From contig QXEO01000546.1 of NCBI GenBank assembly GCA_007115705.1, positions 8,538,116 through 8,602,115 on the forward strand: a stretch of DNA of 64,000 nt, written 5' to 3'. Source of the stretch: Dactylis glomerata (Eukaryota > Streptophyta > Magnoliopsida > Poales > Poaceae). Within the stretch, counting starts at the first letter, position 1; each line of letters begins with the position of its first letter. Under the pieces are notes generated by a model. It was not told where the DNA came from. It ran no database searches and saw only the letters and a program-made list of their open reading frames with translations. The translations under genes were made by a program, and so were the position numbers. Below are positions 52,492 through 62,684 of the stretch, one piece after another.

Positions 52492-55183
52492 ATGCGCGTG
52501 AAGCATCTGGCCACCAAGAGCGATATGGCCAAGTCCTCTGCCACCAACTGGGTTCGCTCCACCATCACCAAGAAGGAGGTGGAGAAGGCCACGGCAGACG
52601 GCCTCATCGCCGCCCAGGACTCCATCAAGTTCCCCAGTACTGAACGGATCCCGAAGCCCTCGAGCGGTTATCGGGTAATATTCCTTGCTTTCCTTCTTCG
52701 CGGCTTCTCCCTTCCTGCCCATGAGTTTCTCCGTGGGCTTCTATTTGTTTACGGTGTGCAGCTTCATCAGCTCACACCAAATTCCCTTCTGCATATTGCT
52801 TGCTTCGTGACTCTTTGCGAGTCATTTTTGGGCATTGAGCCTCACTTTGCTCTCTGGAGATCGATCTTTCGACTCCGCCCCAATGTTTCTCTGGCAAGGA
52901 AACCCGAACTGGGCGGAGCCGTCGTTTCTGTGCGCCCTGAGACGCAATATCTTGAATTTTCTATGGCCGCGTCTGTCCAAGGGTGGAGGACAAAGTGGTT
53001 CTATATCAAGGACCGCAGATCCTCTCCCGAAGATGAGTTCGGCCTTCCTCCCTTTGACGCGTCTCAAGAGGTGAAGAAATTGAAGTCATGGGACTCACTT
53101 CCCTCAGATGCGGAAGTTGCACAAATCCTTCCTCTTCTATCCCGCATAAAAAATCTGAAAACAGGCCTAGGAGGTGCTTTGTCGGGTACCCAACTCATGG
53201 CGTTTTTCATACAACGTCGAGTTCAACCCCTACAGCACCGCCTCACCAAGCTTTGGTCTTATTCTGGCTTGGAAGACCCTACTCGCATATCTGAAGATCT
53301 GATGTCGAAAGAAGATGTCGACAAGCGAGTCAGGAATCTCACCAAGCTCACCAAGGAGCACTTAGTTGCTGACCTGAAGGCAGATTTCTTCGACTCCGTG
53401 CACCCTATTCCTGAGGTATACATCGCTGCATCCACTTTTATCAAACTTCTCTTAATTTCGACTTGCATTACTCTTTGCCTCTGCACTCTGCTGATTTATT
53501 AATATGCAGGGTCACCAATTCATTGTTTCTCGTCCCCCTCTTCCGGAGGAAGGGCCCCTTCCTGCTGATCTAGCATCTCCTGCATCTGAAGCCCCCGAGG
53601 CTGACGAAAGTCAGGACGGAGATGATGTCGAAGAATCAGAAGATGAGACTAGCTCGTCGACATCTCCTCCTCCTACTCTTGCTGAAGATGTTGGTGTCGA
53701 CAAAAAACGGAAACGTGTCGACGAAATTGCTTCATCGAGTTCTGCAGCGGCTGGAAAAACCCCCGTTCTTGCAGAAGATATGGAGTACTTTGACATGCTT
53801 GCATCGTAAGTATTGTAGTCAAACTTTTCAATTGCTTTGCTCTTGCCTAGTGCTTATAACTTATACTTTTCATGCAGTGACGATGAAGAACCACCAACAT
53901 GTGCGACGGCTATTCCACCACCTTCTCCTGTGGCGACTGAGGAGCCTGTCGAACCATATGTTGCTCCGAGGACTACCAGGGCCTCTATAAAGAAGGTTTC
54001 TCAAACTCAAGCCCGAAACCTCAAACGCGCGAAGAAGACCAAAGAAGCCGAGGTTTCTCTGGAGGCCCATGCTTCTACAGTTTCTTCTGATGATGTGAGC
54101 GATACTTTTTTTCCTTCTTTCCTTTCATGCACTTCTTCTCTTATACTCTTCTTTTATCAGGCTTTAGTCAAGAGATTTATCGCCCTGGGCACGGAGTGTG
54201 CGGGGTACCTAAAGGTTGCAAAATCTTCCGAAGGTGCGATTTTGATATTCAATCATTACTTTTCTTCTGCCCTTTTGTCTTTTGCTGTTTATCTGACTTC
54301 CTTTCATCTGCTTTCACAGCTGCTTTAGCGACAGCCAATGCTCGCATTGCGTCGCTGGAAGCGGAGCTCAAAGCTTCGCAAAAAGCTTATGATGCTGCGA
54401 CCTCTGCTAAGGCAATTGCTGAGAAGTCGCAAAAATCTGCGCTTGCCAAGGCAAAAAATGCAGAGAGGGCGTTAGCAGATGCCAACAAAGAGCATGCTCA
54501 ATGAGAGCAGGCCGTGGCCGAGCGTCTTCACACCATGTCTACTGCTGCCGAAAGTAAGTTCTTCGACTTGTCTTCTGTTTTCGTCCCCTGTTGCACTGGT
54601 GTATTTGTTGACACTTGCCTCTTCTTTTCTTTTCTATTGCGTAGAATTCTTAGGGGTATCTCCGTCGTCCCTGCAAACGGACGATGATCCTCTTATGGAT
54701 GCGGTTAACCTACTCGAAGAGAACTGGATATCTATCCAGGAAACTTTTGAGTTGGTTGGCCGCGTTTTGTCACGGCTATTTGCCGGGTTGTGGCCGAAGA
54801 AAAAGATGGCAATCCCGAAGGGCAACCTGACTGAACTCGCCAAGACTTTTGACAGCGATGAAGACCCTACTCTCCATCTGAAGGGGCTGTCCATTAAGCG
54901 CGGCGCCGAAGGTGCCATTGCCCTTTCTCTTGCGCATGGTACAGACTTTGACTGGGAGAAAGTTAACTCCCCTCATGGCTATACCCGCGACGAGATGAAG
55001 GTGTTTTTCGAGAAGGCGAAGAAGTTGGCGCCTGCATTGCTGAACACAATTTCTCCTTCGGCAGCCTCTGCTGTGCCTGCTGCACCATCTCCAGCGCCGA
55101 AAGCTCCGGTGCCACCATCGACTTCTAGCGAGGAACTGGCCGCGCCCCCTTCTTCCACGGAGCACAATGCTGAGGTGGCGTAG
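52492..55183 (+). CDS. Antisense gene 1: 'putative gypsy type transposon' domain plus coiled coil
   Basis: Six exons fit with consistent phases: 52492-53415, 53510-53805, 53878-54094, 54161-54233, 54320-54553 and 54645-55183, all introns GT..AG. Exon 1 carries the plant domain known as PF04195: RGFSLPAHEFLRGLLFVYG, then HIACFVTLCESFLGIEPHFALW. Exons 2-3 are acidic then basic linkers. Exon 5 is an Ala/Lys coiled coil (ARIASLEAELKASQKAYDAA). Exon 6 ends in a Pro/Ala-rich tail. The only defect is TGA at 54502-54504 in exon 5, in the context HAQ-stop-EQA, where CGA would fit. An ATG at 52525 (MAKSSATNW) is an alternative start. Antisense ORFs of this type are a known feature of Tat-lineage elements; their function is unknown. 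Confidence 0.78.
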
Positions 55184-55356
55184 ATTCAACTTCTTTGTAG
55201 TACTTAGTTTTCTCCTTTTGAATGAAAAGACTCCAATTAAGTGCAACCCGAGAATCTTAGCCAGAGGGTTATGCTCTTATGTAAATATATCTTCTTTGCA
55301 TGGAGTATTATGCTATCTTTCTGAAATTGTTTCTCCTTTCTTTCTTTTTGTAGTCG

Positions 55357-56283
55357 ATGCGTGACAGTGATCCTTCTTCTCATGCTCCTGCTCCTTCCTC
55401 TGCTCGCGGATTCAATCCTCAGATTTCGTCGACTCCTAGTCGATGTAGTCACTGTGAAGAATATTCTTCCAGGATTTCCGACCTTGAGACTCGCCTATCC
55501 TTGGCTAAACGCCAAGCACAGATGGCTATTAAAAAGGCTAGCCAGGCCAGCGGCTATATGAAGAAAATCTCTTCACTTGAAGAAAAGGTCTCCAGCTTGA
55601 CGGCGAAGGTTGTTCACAATGAAGAGTGCGAATCTTTCATTCTTGGAATTGTCGAGTCTGCTGGCGAGCTGTTGCGATGTGAGTTTTCTTTCGACTTCTT
55701 CTTTTGGCTGTTTGTGCACTTCTTTTGTGATATATTTGTCATTATAGGTACTTGCTTGGATTTTGCTGCTGAAGAACGTCGAGTTGCTGAGCGAAATGCT
55801 GCTTTGGAGAAGATGTCGACTGGCTATGAGACTCTGTGGTCTGATCCTCGACGTCGTAGCGCCATTGTATTGCTTCAAGATCGTGCCCAGCACATTGGTG
55901 AGTCAGTTGATAGTTGCCGGCGAGCTCTTACAACTATGCACTCCATTATGCTTCCCCGTAATCCTTTGCCTGCAACCTTCCCCCTTCTTCTTGATGCTTT
56001 CCGATCCAGCCATCGTATTCATAGGTTAATAGAACTGAACTTAGTGGCTGGTGCCAATTTTGCTCTCGGGTGGATACGCAAGTGGCACCCCAGATTGAAT
56101 TATAGCACGATGTCCTTAAGTTTAGCTCCCGGTGGAGCTAGCCTTCGGGTTCATATGGAGAACACGCTTCAACCTGCTCGAAGACTTGTAGCTAGGCTTC
56201 TAGAGGCGGATGCCGCGTTTTTCCGCGAGTATCATTATTTAGATCCTTTAGGCGTAGATGATTCTGACAACCCGATGTTGTAA
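55357..56283 (+). CDS. Antisense gene 2: coiled-coil ORF
   Basis: ATG at 55357 (MRDSDPSSHAPAP). A likely 69-bp intron (55679-55747, GTGAGT..TATAG) has no stop and a length divisible by three, so the frame is open either way; its translation is Phe-rich (SFDFFFWLFVHFF), which argues it is spliced out. The N-terminal part has heptads (ISDLETRLSLAKRQAQMA, KISSLEEKVSSLTAKV). The C-terminal part resembles the second half of aORF proteins (HRIHRLIELNLVAGANFALGW, VHMENTLQPARRLVARLLEADAAFF). It could be the 3' part of antisense gene 1 after loss of a connecting splice, or a separate gene. Confidence 0.6.
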   Translation: MRDSDPSSHAPAPSSARGFNPQISSTPSRCSHCEEYSSRISDLETRLSLAKRQAQMAIKKASQASGYMKKISSLEEKVSSLTAKVVHNEECESFILGIVESAGELLRCEFSFDFFFWLFVHFFCDIFVIIGTCLDFAAEERRVAERNAALEKMSTGYETLWSDPRRRSAIVLLQDRAQHIGESVDSCRRALTTMHSIMLPRNPLPATFPLLLDAFRSSHRIHRLIELNLVAGANFALGWIRKWHPRLNYSTMSLSLAPGGASLRVHMENTLQPARRLVARLLEADAAFFREYHYLDPLGVDDSDNPML

Positions 56284-56571
56284 AGTATGTGTGGAACGCG
56301 AGAGATTATTTATTTCGCGACTATATGTCTGAAATTTATTCTCAAGGCATATTTGTATGGTTCGTGCGTTTGCCGCATATTCTCTTTGAAAGACTCGTAA
56401 ACTCGAATATGAGGAACGCTTTGTCTTTATTTATACTTTTAATGTAAGATACATGGGGTGACCCAAGAGATCCGGCCTGTGACCCGTGTTCTGGATCTAG
56501 AGGGCATTGCCCCTGGAATAACTCGTGGCTTTTACGACCTTTATTGTTCTACTCTATTGTCTTTATGATGC
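56284..56571. other. Spacer where antisense and sense genes converge
   Basis: The antisense gene 2 stop (56283) and the gag-protease stop (56572, minus) face each other across 288 bp, with no additional gene. Shared 3' UTRs are likely. Confidence 0.6.
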
Positions 56572-59500
56572 TTATGTCGCCGTAGCTTTCCCTTTCTCTT
56601 CTGTGCCTGTGTCTTCTCCTGATGTTCCTGTTCGTGGCTTCTTTGTTTCGGGCTCCGCGGTGCATCCTTCGAGTAGCTTGACGCCTTCTGTAGTCGCGCT
56701 CTTTGCTTTTTCTGCATGGTTGGCTATTACGCCAAAATTTTGCGCCATCTTGTGGAATTCCCTGTCGCAGAGATCTGAAACTTCAAAGCTTCCTTTCACT
56801 GTGATTATTCCTTTTGGTCCTGGCATTTTAAGTACCAAATATGTGTAGTGAGGCACTGCCATGAATCGCGAAAACGCGGGTCGTCCGAGGATCGCGTGAT
56901 ATTGCGATGGCCAGTCCATGACTTCGAAGTCTAGTTTTTCCCTTCTGTAGTTTTGTCGGTTGCCGAAGCAAACATTGAGTGCTATTCGACCCAATGGGTA
57001 ATTAGCACTTCCTGGTACGATTCCATGGAAGGAGCAATCTGTTGGTTTTAGGAATTCCAATGATATGTGCATCGCCCTGAGTGTTTTCGCGTATATCAGG
57101 TTAATTCCACTTCCTGCGTCCATGAATATTCTGTCGACATCATACGCGCCGATTTGAGCTTTGAGTACCAGAGGCGCGTTTCCTGGCCGAGGTACTGTTA
57201 TGGGGTGGTCCTCTCTGTTGAACTCGATTGGTTGTTCTGACCAATGCAGATATTCTGTTGTAGCTGGAGGCGACATGACTGCTAGATTGACTTGTCGAGT
57301 TATACTCTTTTCTTCTTTGTTCGACTTGGGCACAGGTTGTATCATTGCTGTAATGTGTCCTTTTGATGGGACGTACCCTTCGTCGTCGTCGTCGTGTCCC
57401 TTGTTTTGCTGGTCTTGTCCTTGAGGAGCTCCATTGTTTCCTTGCTGGTTTGTCGCGGGATTGTTGCTTCCTTCGAATCCTTGTCGCCTTGCCTCGGTTT
57501 GTTTGTTTATTGCTGCTTCTTGTAGCTTTAAGAATGTTGTGCAGTCTTTCATCGCGTGCCTTGATACTCGCTTCCCATCGACGAACGCTGAATGTATATG
57601 ACAAGGCCCGTTGAGCATATCCTCTGGTGATGGGTTGTACTCTCTGGATTCTCTTGGTGGGAACTTCTTATATTCCTCTCTTCCGTAGCTGCGATATCCC
57701 GAGCTTCTGCGTTCGTTTCCCTGATAACTATTGTCTTTATATCCTGCGGCGACTTGGTTATGAGAGCCGTAGGTGTCGTAGTTTCGGGATCGTCTCCTTT
57801 GACTTCCGTATCTGTTTCTTCTGTCATCCTCTGGAGATCGTGTCCGTTTGTTGTTGCACGCATCTTCTCCATCTGCAAATCTGTTTGCTGTGTCCATGAG
57901 ATCTGACACTGTTTTTGGCTTGATTCTACCCATCTCTTTGACTAGGTCTCTTCGCCTTAATCCAATGATGAACGCGTCTATTGCTCTTTCGTCTGAAACT
58001 TCGACTGCTGAATTTTTGATGAGGCTCCATCTTTGGATGTACGCCCGTAATGTTTCGTCGCGTTGCTGTACGCATGCCTTGACTTCTTCTATTGATGCTG
58101 GTCGTTTGTATGTCGACCTGAAGTTGCTTGTAAATTGCTTTGTGAGGTCTTCCCAGCTTCCAATGGATTCTTTCTCTAATTTGCTCAACCATGACCTTGC
58201 TGCGCCGGTGAGGTGTAGTTGCAGACTTTGCATTGCTGTTTCTTTGGTTCCTCCTAGTATTTGGACTGCCTGCAAATAATCTGCGAGCCATGATTGCGGT
58301 TCCTGTGATCCGTCGTATTTTTGCTGATCATGAGGTAGCTTGAATACCTTAGGCACTGGCGTGATGCGAACCCTACGGGCAAAGCACGATGCCCCCATCT
58401 CCTTTTCGTCGTCCTCATAGTCGCGCCTTTCGTTTGGGGATCGCGATCTTCGAGTTCCACCGTGCTGTTTTGGTGATGGCGATCGAGATCGGTGTTTGCT
58501 GCTTTTATGCCGAGGACTATTGTGATGGCGAGGTGATCTTGCTTTGTGCGCTTCCTTGTGGTGATGTGCTTCTTCTCCTTTTGCTGATAGCTTGTGGCCC
58601 ACCATATTGAGTCCGTTTAGCGCTGCTCTATGCATATGTTCTCTAGGATCTCCTGGACTTGGTCGAGTTGTAAGTAGATATGCTTGTGCTGCCACTAGTG
58701 CTGCTTCAGGAGTTTTTGGTAGGATGTTTCCCTGCTCGTCGACCGATAGGAAGGACGAGTCGAGGTTTTTGGAAATACTTTGCCTGTCAGAATACTCGAG
58801 GTTATCGTACCTTGAACCATGTCGACGATTTTTCCTTGCGTTGCTGTACGATGCGTCGCTTCGTGCTCTACGAGCAGCTTCACTGGCTGCAATGGCTGAA
58901 TCTTTTCTTCTTTGTATCTCTACCTTTTCCTTTGCTAATTGCTTTGCTTGCTGCCTGAGGGCGTAATGATACCCAAAAAGCATGTCTTTGCTAGAACTGG
59001 ATGGTATTGGCGTGCCGTGTTCTACGGCTTCTCTTATTATTTTCCACTCGTCGACTGATAGTTGAATTTTCTCCCTGGCTGTGAGGGATTCCACTGTTTG
59101 TCCTTCTGCTAGGTGATTTGCTCCTCTGTCGATATTTGCTGGGTTTATCACTGGGTTGTTATTTTCATCAAATTCTTCTGAGTTGTCGCCCACAATGGCG
59201 AGTACCTGGCACTGCTTGCCGATGTTGCTATTAAAGCTTGAAAAGATCGAGTTGATGTCTTCAGAAAGCTCTAACCCTGTCTTCCATGTGTCTGTTGAAT
59301 TGTCTGAGATATTGTCGAGGCAGATCGTGAGATCGTCGATTTGGACTTCCACGTCAAAATTTTCCTTTTCTTCGTCGTCTTCTGCGATCTTTTCTTTTTG
59401 CACTTCTTCTAGGCTGACCGGCGAGTTTACTTCGCTGGAAGAGCCTTCAGAATACTCCATCATTATTGTTGTTTCGGGTTCTTGTGCCGACGGATCTTGA

Positions 59501-59643
59501 TCTTGTTTCGTCGGATCCGAAAGGCGAGAGGAACCCGACGGCCCGATGAAGATGCTCAAACTTCCAATTGTTAGTTCTACCTCTTGACTTCCGTCGACTT
59601 CTGGACTGCTGGTGGCTAAAAGCGAAAAAGCCGTCGAATTCAT
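56572..59643 (-). CDS. gag-protease polyprotein of the Tat-like element
   Basis: A 1023-aa intact ORF from the ATG at 59643 (MNSTAFSLLATSSPEVD). An acidic N-terminus and an Arg/Ser/His-rich middle (RSRSPSPKQHGGTRRSRSP) precede the gag domain (WLADYLQAVQILGG, LHLTGAARSWLSKLEKESIGSWEDL, about residues 460-590). The C-terminal region is an aspartic-protease-like fold with DRIFMDAGSGINLIYAKTL at the active site (Asp-Ala-Gly in place of Asp-Ser/Thr-Gly) and HAILGRPAFSRF. It ends in a charged tail (ETKKPRTGTSGEDTG). Polymerase domains are missing. The open frame continues upstream without an ATG. Confidence 0.85.
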   Translation of the reverse strand: MNSTAFSLLATSSPEVDGSQEVELTIGSLSIFIGPSGSSRLSDPTKQDQDPSAQEPETTIMMEYSEGSSSEVNSPVSLEEVQKEKIAEDDEEKENFDVEVQIDDLTICLDNISDNSTDTWKTGLELSEDINSIFSSFNSNIGKQCQVLAIVGDNSEEFDENNNPVINPANIDRGANHLAEGQTVESLTAREKIQLSVDEWKIIREAVEHGTPIPSSSSKDMLFGYHYALRQQAKQLAKEKVEIQRRKDSAIAASEAARRARSDASYSNARKNRRHGSRYDNLEYSDRQSISKNLDSSFLSVDEQGNILPKTPEAALVAAQAYLLTTRPSPGDPREHMHRAALNGLNMVGHKLSAKGEEAHHHKEAHKARSPRHHNSPRHKSSKHRSRSPSPKQHGGTRRSRSPNERRDYEDDEKEMGASCFARRVRITPVPKVFKLPHDQQKYDGSQEPQSWLADYLQAVQILGGTKETAMQSLQLHLTGAARSWLSKLEKESIGSWEDLTKQFTSNFRSTYKRPASIEEVKACVQQRDETLRAYIQRWSLIKNSAVEVSDERAIDAFIIGLRRRDLVKEMGRIKPKTVSDLMDTANRFADGEDACNNKRTRSPEDDRRNRYGSQRRRSRNYDTYGSHNQVAAGYKDNSYQGNERRSSGYRSYGREEYKKFPPRESREYNPSPEDMLNGPCHIHSAFVDGKRVSRHAMKDCTTFLKLQEAAINKQTEARRQGFEGSNNPATNQQGNNGAPQGQDQQNKGHDDDDEGYVPSKGHITAMIQPVPKSNKEEKSITRQVNLAVMSPPATTEYLHWSEQPIEFNREDHPITVPRPGNAPLVLKAQIGAYDVDRIFMDAGSGINLIYAKTLRAMHISLEFLKPTDCSFHGIVPGSANYPLGRIALNVCFGNRQNYRREKLDFEVMDWPSQYHAILGRPAFSRFMAVPHYTYLVLKMPGPKGIITVKGSFEVSDLCDREFHKMAQNFGVIANHAEKAKSATTEGVKLLEGCTAEPETKKPRTGTSGEDTGTEEKGKATAT

Positions 59644-59660
59644 GATTCCAACGCCCAGAG

Positions 59661-59678
59661 TCCCCACGGTCGGCGCCA
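59661..59678 (-). other. Primer-binding site of the Tat-like element
   Basis: TGGCGCCGACCGTGGGGA on the minus strand, two bases inside the 5' LTR. Confidence 0.7.
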
Positions 59679-59680
59679 AT

Positions 59681-60015
59681 TGACGAGGGTTAGCTCGACA
59701 AATGTCCTAGATGAAGGACTTAGGATCGGGGAGATAGGGCGTCGGATGAACTCGAAGGTGAAGTTAGTCGAAATAAGTGTGTATCGAAAGTAAACTTGGG
59801 TGTTCAACCTGGCTTGCTTTCAATCTGCCCCACACCGTCCCCTCCTGGCCCCTATATATAGGTGGCCAGGTCTTGAGGATCAGGTGGGGTTCGATACAGA
59901 TTACAAATATCGACATACGGTAATAACTCGTATTCGACTATCATTACAATTGGGCCTGGCTTATCGGGCCTCAGGGGTACTCAACTAACGGGCTCTATTA
60001 ACTATACCCTTGTCA
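59681..60015 (-). repeat. 5' LTR of the Tat-like element
   Basis: 335 bp, the partner of 50947-51281. Confidence 0.92.
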
Positions 60016-61051
60016 GTAAGCAAACTGCTTTTAACAAGTCTGTTGAGGAAAGTTAGGCAAAATTGATATTCTTGCTTCTAAAGTTGATAGCCTTGCTCAT
60101 GATGTTGATCTTCTGAAATTAAAAGTGTTGCCTAATGATGTGAAAGAGAACCATGTTTTTGCTACTGCTAATGCTATTCAAGTTGGAATTGATGAATATA
60201 TTAGATTGTTAGCAGAATTGCATGCTAGATGGGAAAGAGAGGATGAGATTGCTAGGAATATGAAAGTTTGTACTATTACTAACTCTAATGATGTTGTTAC
60301 AAATGCTAGCAATCCTCTTACTTTGATTGGTGTAGAGAAAACTCTCACTCCTTGTGTTAAAAAGCCTAAAACTGCCAAAACTTTTTCTCAAAAGAGTGCT
60401 GAAATTTTTCGGAGTGTAGGAGATGATAGCTCTATTTCCTTTAATGATTTTGATGTTGATGGCTGCAATATATCTGAAGTAATTTTGTTCTTGCAAAAGC
60501 TTGCTTTGACTCCCAATGCTAGTTCTTTAAATATTGCTTTTACAAAGCATATTACCAATGCTCTCATGAAAATTAGGGATGAAAACTTGAAGCAAAAAGC
60601 TTCTGTTCCCAAGAAGTTAGAAGATGGTTGGGAACCCATCATTGATATGCATGTTAATGGTTTTGATTGCCATGCTTTATATGATCTAGGTGCTAGTATT
60701 TCTATCATGCCTAGAAAAATTTATGACATGCTTGATTTACCACCGCTTGAAAAGTGTTATTATGATGTTCCTATTGCTGATGTTGCTAAGAAGAAACCTT
60801 TGGGAAGAATTAATGATGTTCTTATTGTGGTTGATAATAACCTTGTTCCCGTTGATTTTCTCATTATGGATGTTGAATGCCATGCTTCATGTCCTATTAT
60901 TTTGGGAAGACCCTTTCTTCGAACTGTAGGTGCCATCATTGATATGAGGGAAGGCACCATCAAATATCAATTCCCACTCAAGAAAGGTATGGAACACTTC
61001 CCTAGGAAAAGAAAGAAATTACTTTTTGACTCTATTCTTAGAGCAAGCTGA

Positions 61052-62684
61052 TGCGTGGTGAATGACCAGCCCGTTGGGAACCCCAAGAGGAAGGTGTGAT
61101 GAGTATAGCAGCTCGTTTTCCCTCAGTTAAGAAACCAAGGTTTAATATCGTTCTTGGAGAGGAGAGACAAACGACTGAAGGTGATGCTTGCTAGTTTGCG
61201 ATAGCTTCGGACAATTTATATATGGCGCCTCGTGCAAGCTTTGCTTGCTAGCTGCAACGCGGAACCTGCACACACACAACCAAGTACTTTGCTCCCAACT
61301 TACGATGAGGTTGTCAATCTCACCGGTTTGCTTGAAACAAAGGTTATGAGTGTATCGAGTGGAAAATAATATAGTATGCGAGTAAAGTAAACAGTGCGAG
61401 TAAAGTAAACAGGTGATAGCAATATGATGGAAATAGGACCGGGGTCCACAGTTCACTAGTGGTGTCTCTCGATAAGATAAATAACATATGCTGGGTAAAC
61501 AAATTATAGTTGGGCAATTGATAGAATAAAGATAACGTGATATGTCAAGAAGATCACTATGAGATTTACTCTGGGCATTACAACAAAATACATAGACCGC
61601 AATCCAACTGCATCTATGACTAATAATCCACTCCCGGGGATATCAATCCGAACACCCCATGAGTATTAAGTTGCGAACAACAGATAATTGCATTAAGCAA
61701 AGTGTGTAATGTAAACAAAGCATATGCCCTTGAGCATATGAATGTTGTTTTCTCCCTAGTAGCAACAGCACATCTACAACCTTAGAGGTTTCTGTCACTC
61801 CCCCAGGTTAAATAGAGGCTTGAACCCACTATCGAGCATAAATACCCCCTCTTGGAGTCACTAGCAACTACTCGGCCAAGATAGCTACTAACAACGGAGA
61901 GCATGCAAGATCATAAACAACATAGAGATACCAAAAGATAATATTCAGTACGGCAACTCAATCATAAACACCAATATTCATCGGATCCCAACAAACCAAA
62001 CATGTAGAATTATATAACGGTGATCTCAATCATGTAGGGCAGCTCATGAGATCTAAACATGAAGCACATGGTGGAGAAGACAACCATCTAGCTACTGCTA
62101 TGGACCCATAGTCCAAGGTAGACTACTCACTCATCGCTCCGGAGGCAAGCATGGCGATGAAGAAGACCTCCGGTGGCGATTCCCCTCTCCGGCAGGGTGC
62201 CGGGAAGAGCTTCTGGACCCTCCCGATCTTCGGGTCGACGGCGGCGGCGAATCGCGATGTGTTCTGGAAAAGTGATCGGGTACTTAGGTTTTTTCCGTCG
62301 GGGGGTCTTTATAGGCGAAGGGGCGATGTCAGAGGAGGGACCAGGTGGTCTCACACCATGGTGGCGCGGGCCAGGGGCTGGCCGCACCACCCTTGTGTGT
62401 GGGCCCCTGGTGGCCCCTCTCCTTCTCTCCTTCGGATCTCTGGAAGCTTCCGGGTAAAATAAGACTTCAGGAACTTGTTTCGTCCAATTCCGAGAATATT
62501 TCCTGTGTATCACTTTTGAAACACAAAAACAGCAGAAAACAGGGAACTGGCACTGTGGCAACTCGTTAATAGGTTAGTTCCGAAAAATGCATAAAAGTGC
62601 CACGAAGTGTAACGAAACAATAGGCAAATGGTGTAAAAACAAGCATGGAGCATCAAAAATTATAGATACGTTGGAGACGTATCA
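61052..62684 (-). repeat. 3' LTR of a second minus-oriented Athila-like copy, truncated
   Basis: Matches 29398-30995 and 22529-24165, lacking the outermost 36 bp. It is followed by the polypurine-type tract at 62685, so it is a 3' LTR in minus orientation. GC-rich frames at 62150-62460 are not genes. Confidence 0.88.

Larger units (their letters stand above)
50947..60015 (-). mobile_element. Young Tat/RIRE2-type Gypsy element with antisense genes
   Basis: Identical-length 335-bp LTRs (50947-51281, 59681-60015) differ at only two positions, both C/T, and end TG..CA. Target duplication GTAAG is at 50942-50946 and 60016-60020. On the minus strand are a primer-binding site, a 1023-aa gag-protease ORF and a polypurine-type tract. 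On the plus strand lie a six-exon antisense gene and a two-exon antisense ORF. Reverse transcriptase and integrase are absent, so it is non-autonomous. With the customary grass rate of 1.3e-8 per site per year, two differences in 335 bp suggest about 0.2 million years, with wide error. Confidence 0.92.
49948..61051 (+). pseudogene. Athila-like gag-protease, split by another retrotransposon
   Basis: The gag part runs from the ATG at 49948 (MANPENTKLCDF) to the insertion at 50946. The rest resumes at 60021 (QTAFNKSVEE) and ends in the protease (YDLGASISIMP; IILGRPFLRT) at 61051. The 9.07-kb insertion (50947-60015, TSD GTAAG) separates them. Independently, the resumed part has one A fewer than the 27101-29164 copy in the run near 60048-60052, giving an immediate stop. 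The last codons are replaced by the tail-to-tail junction at 61052. Confidence 0.85.

Noticed and set aside
57140..57604. Minus- and plus-strand frames overlapping the Tat-like gag (57140-58966)
   Set aside because: Shadows of the long gag-protease frame.
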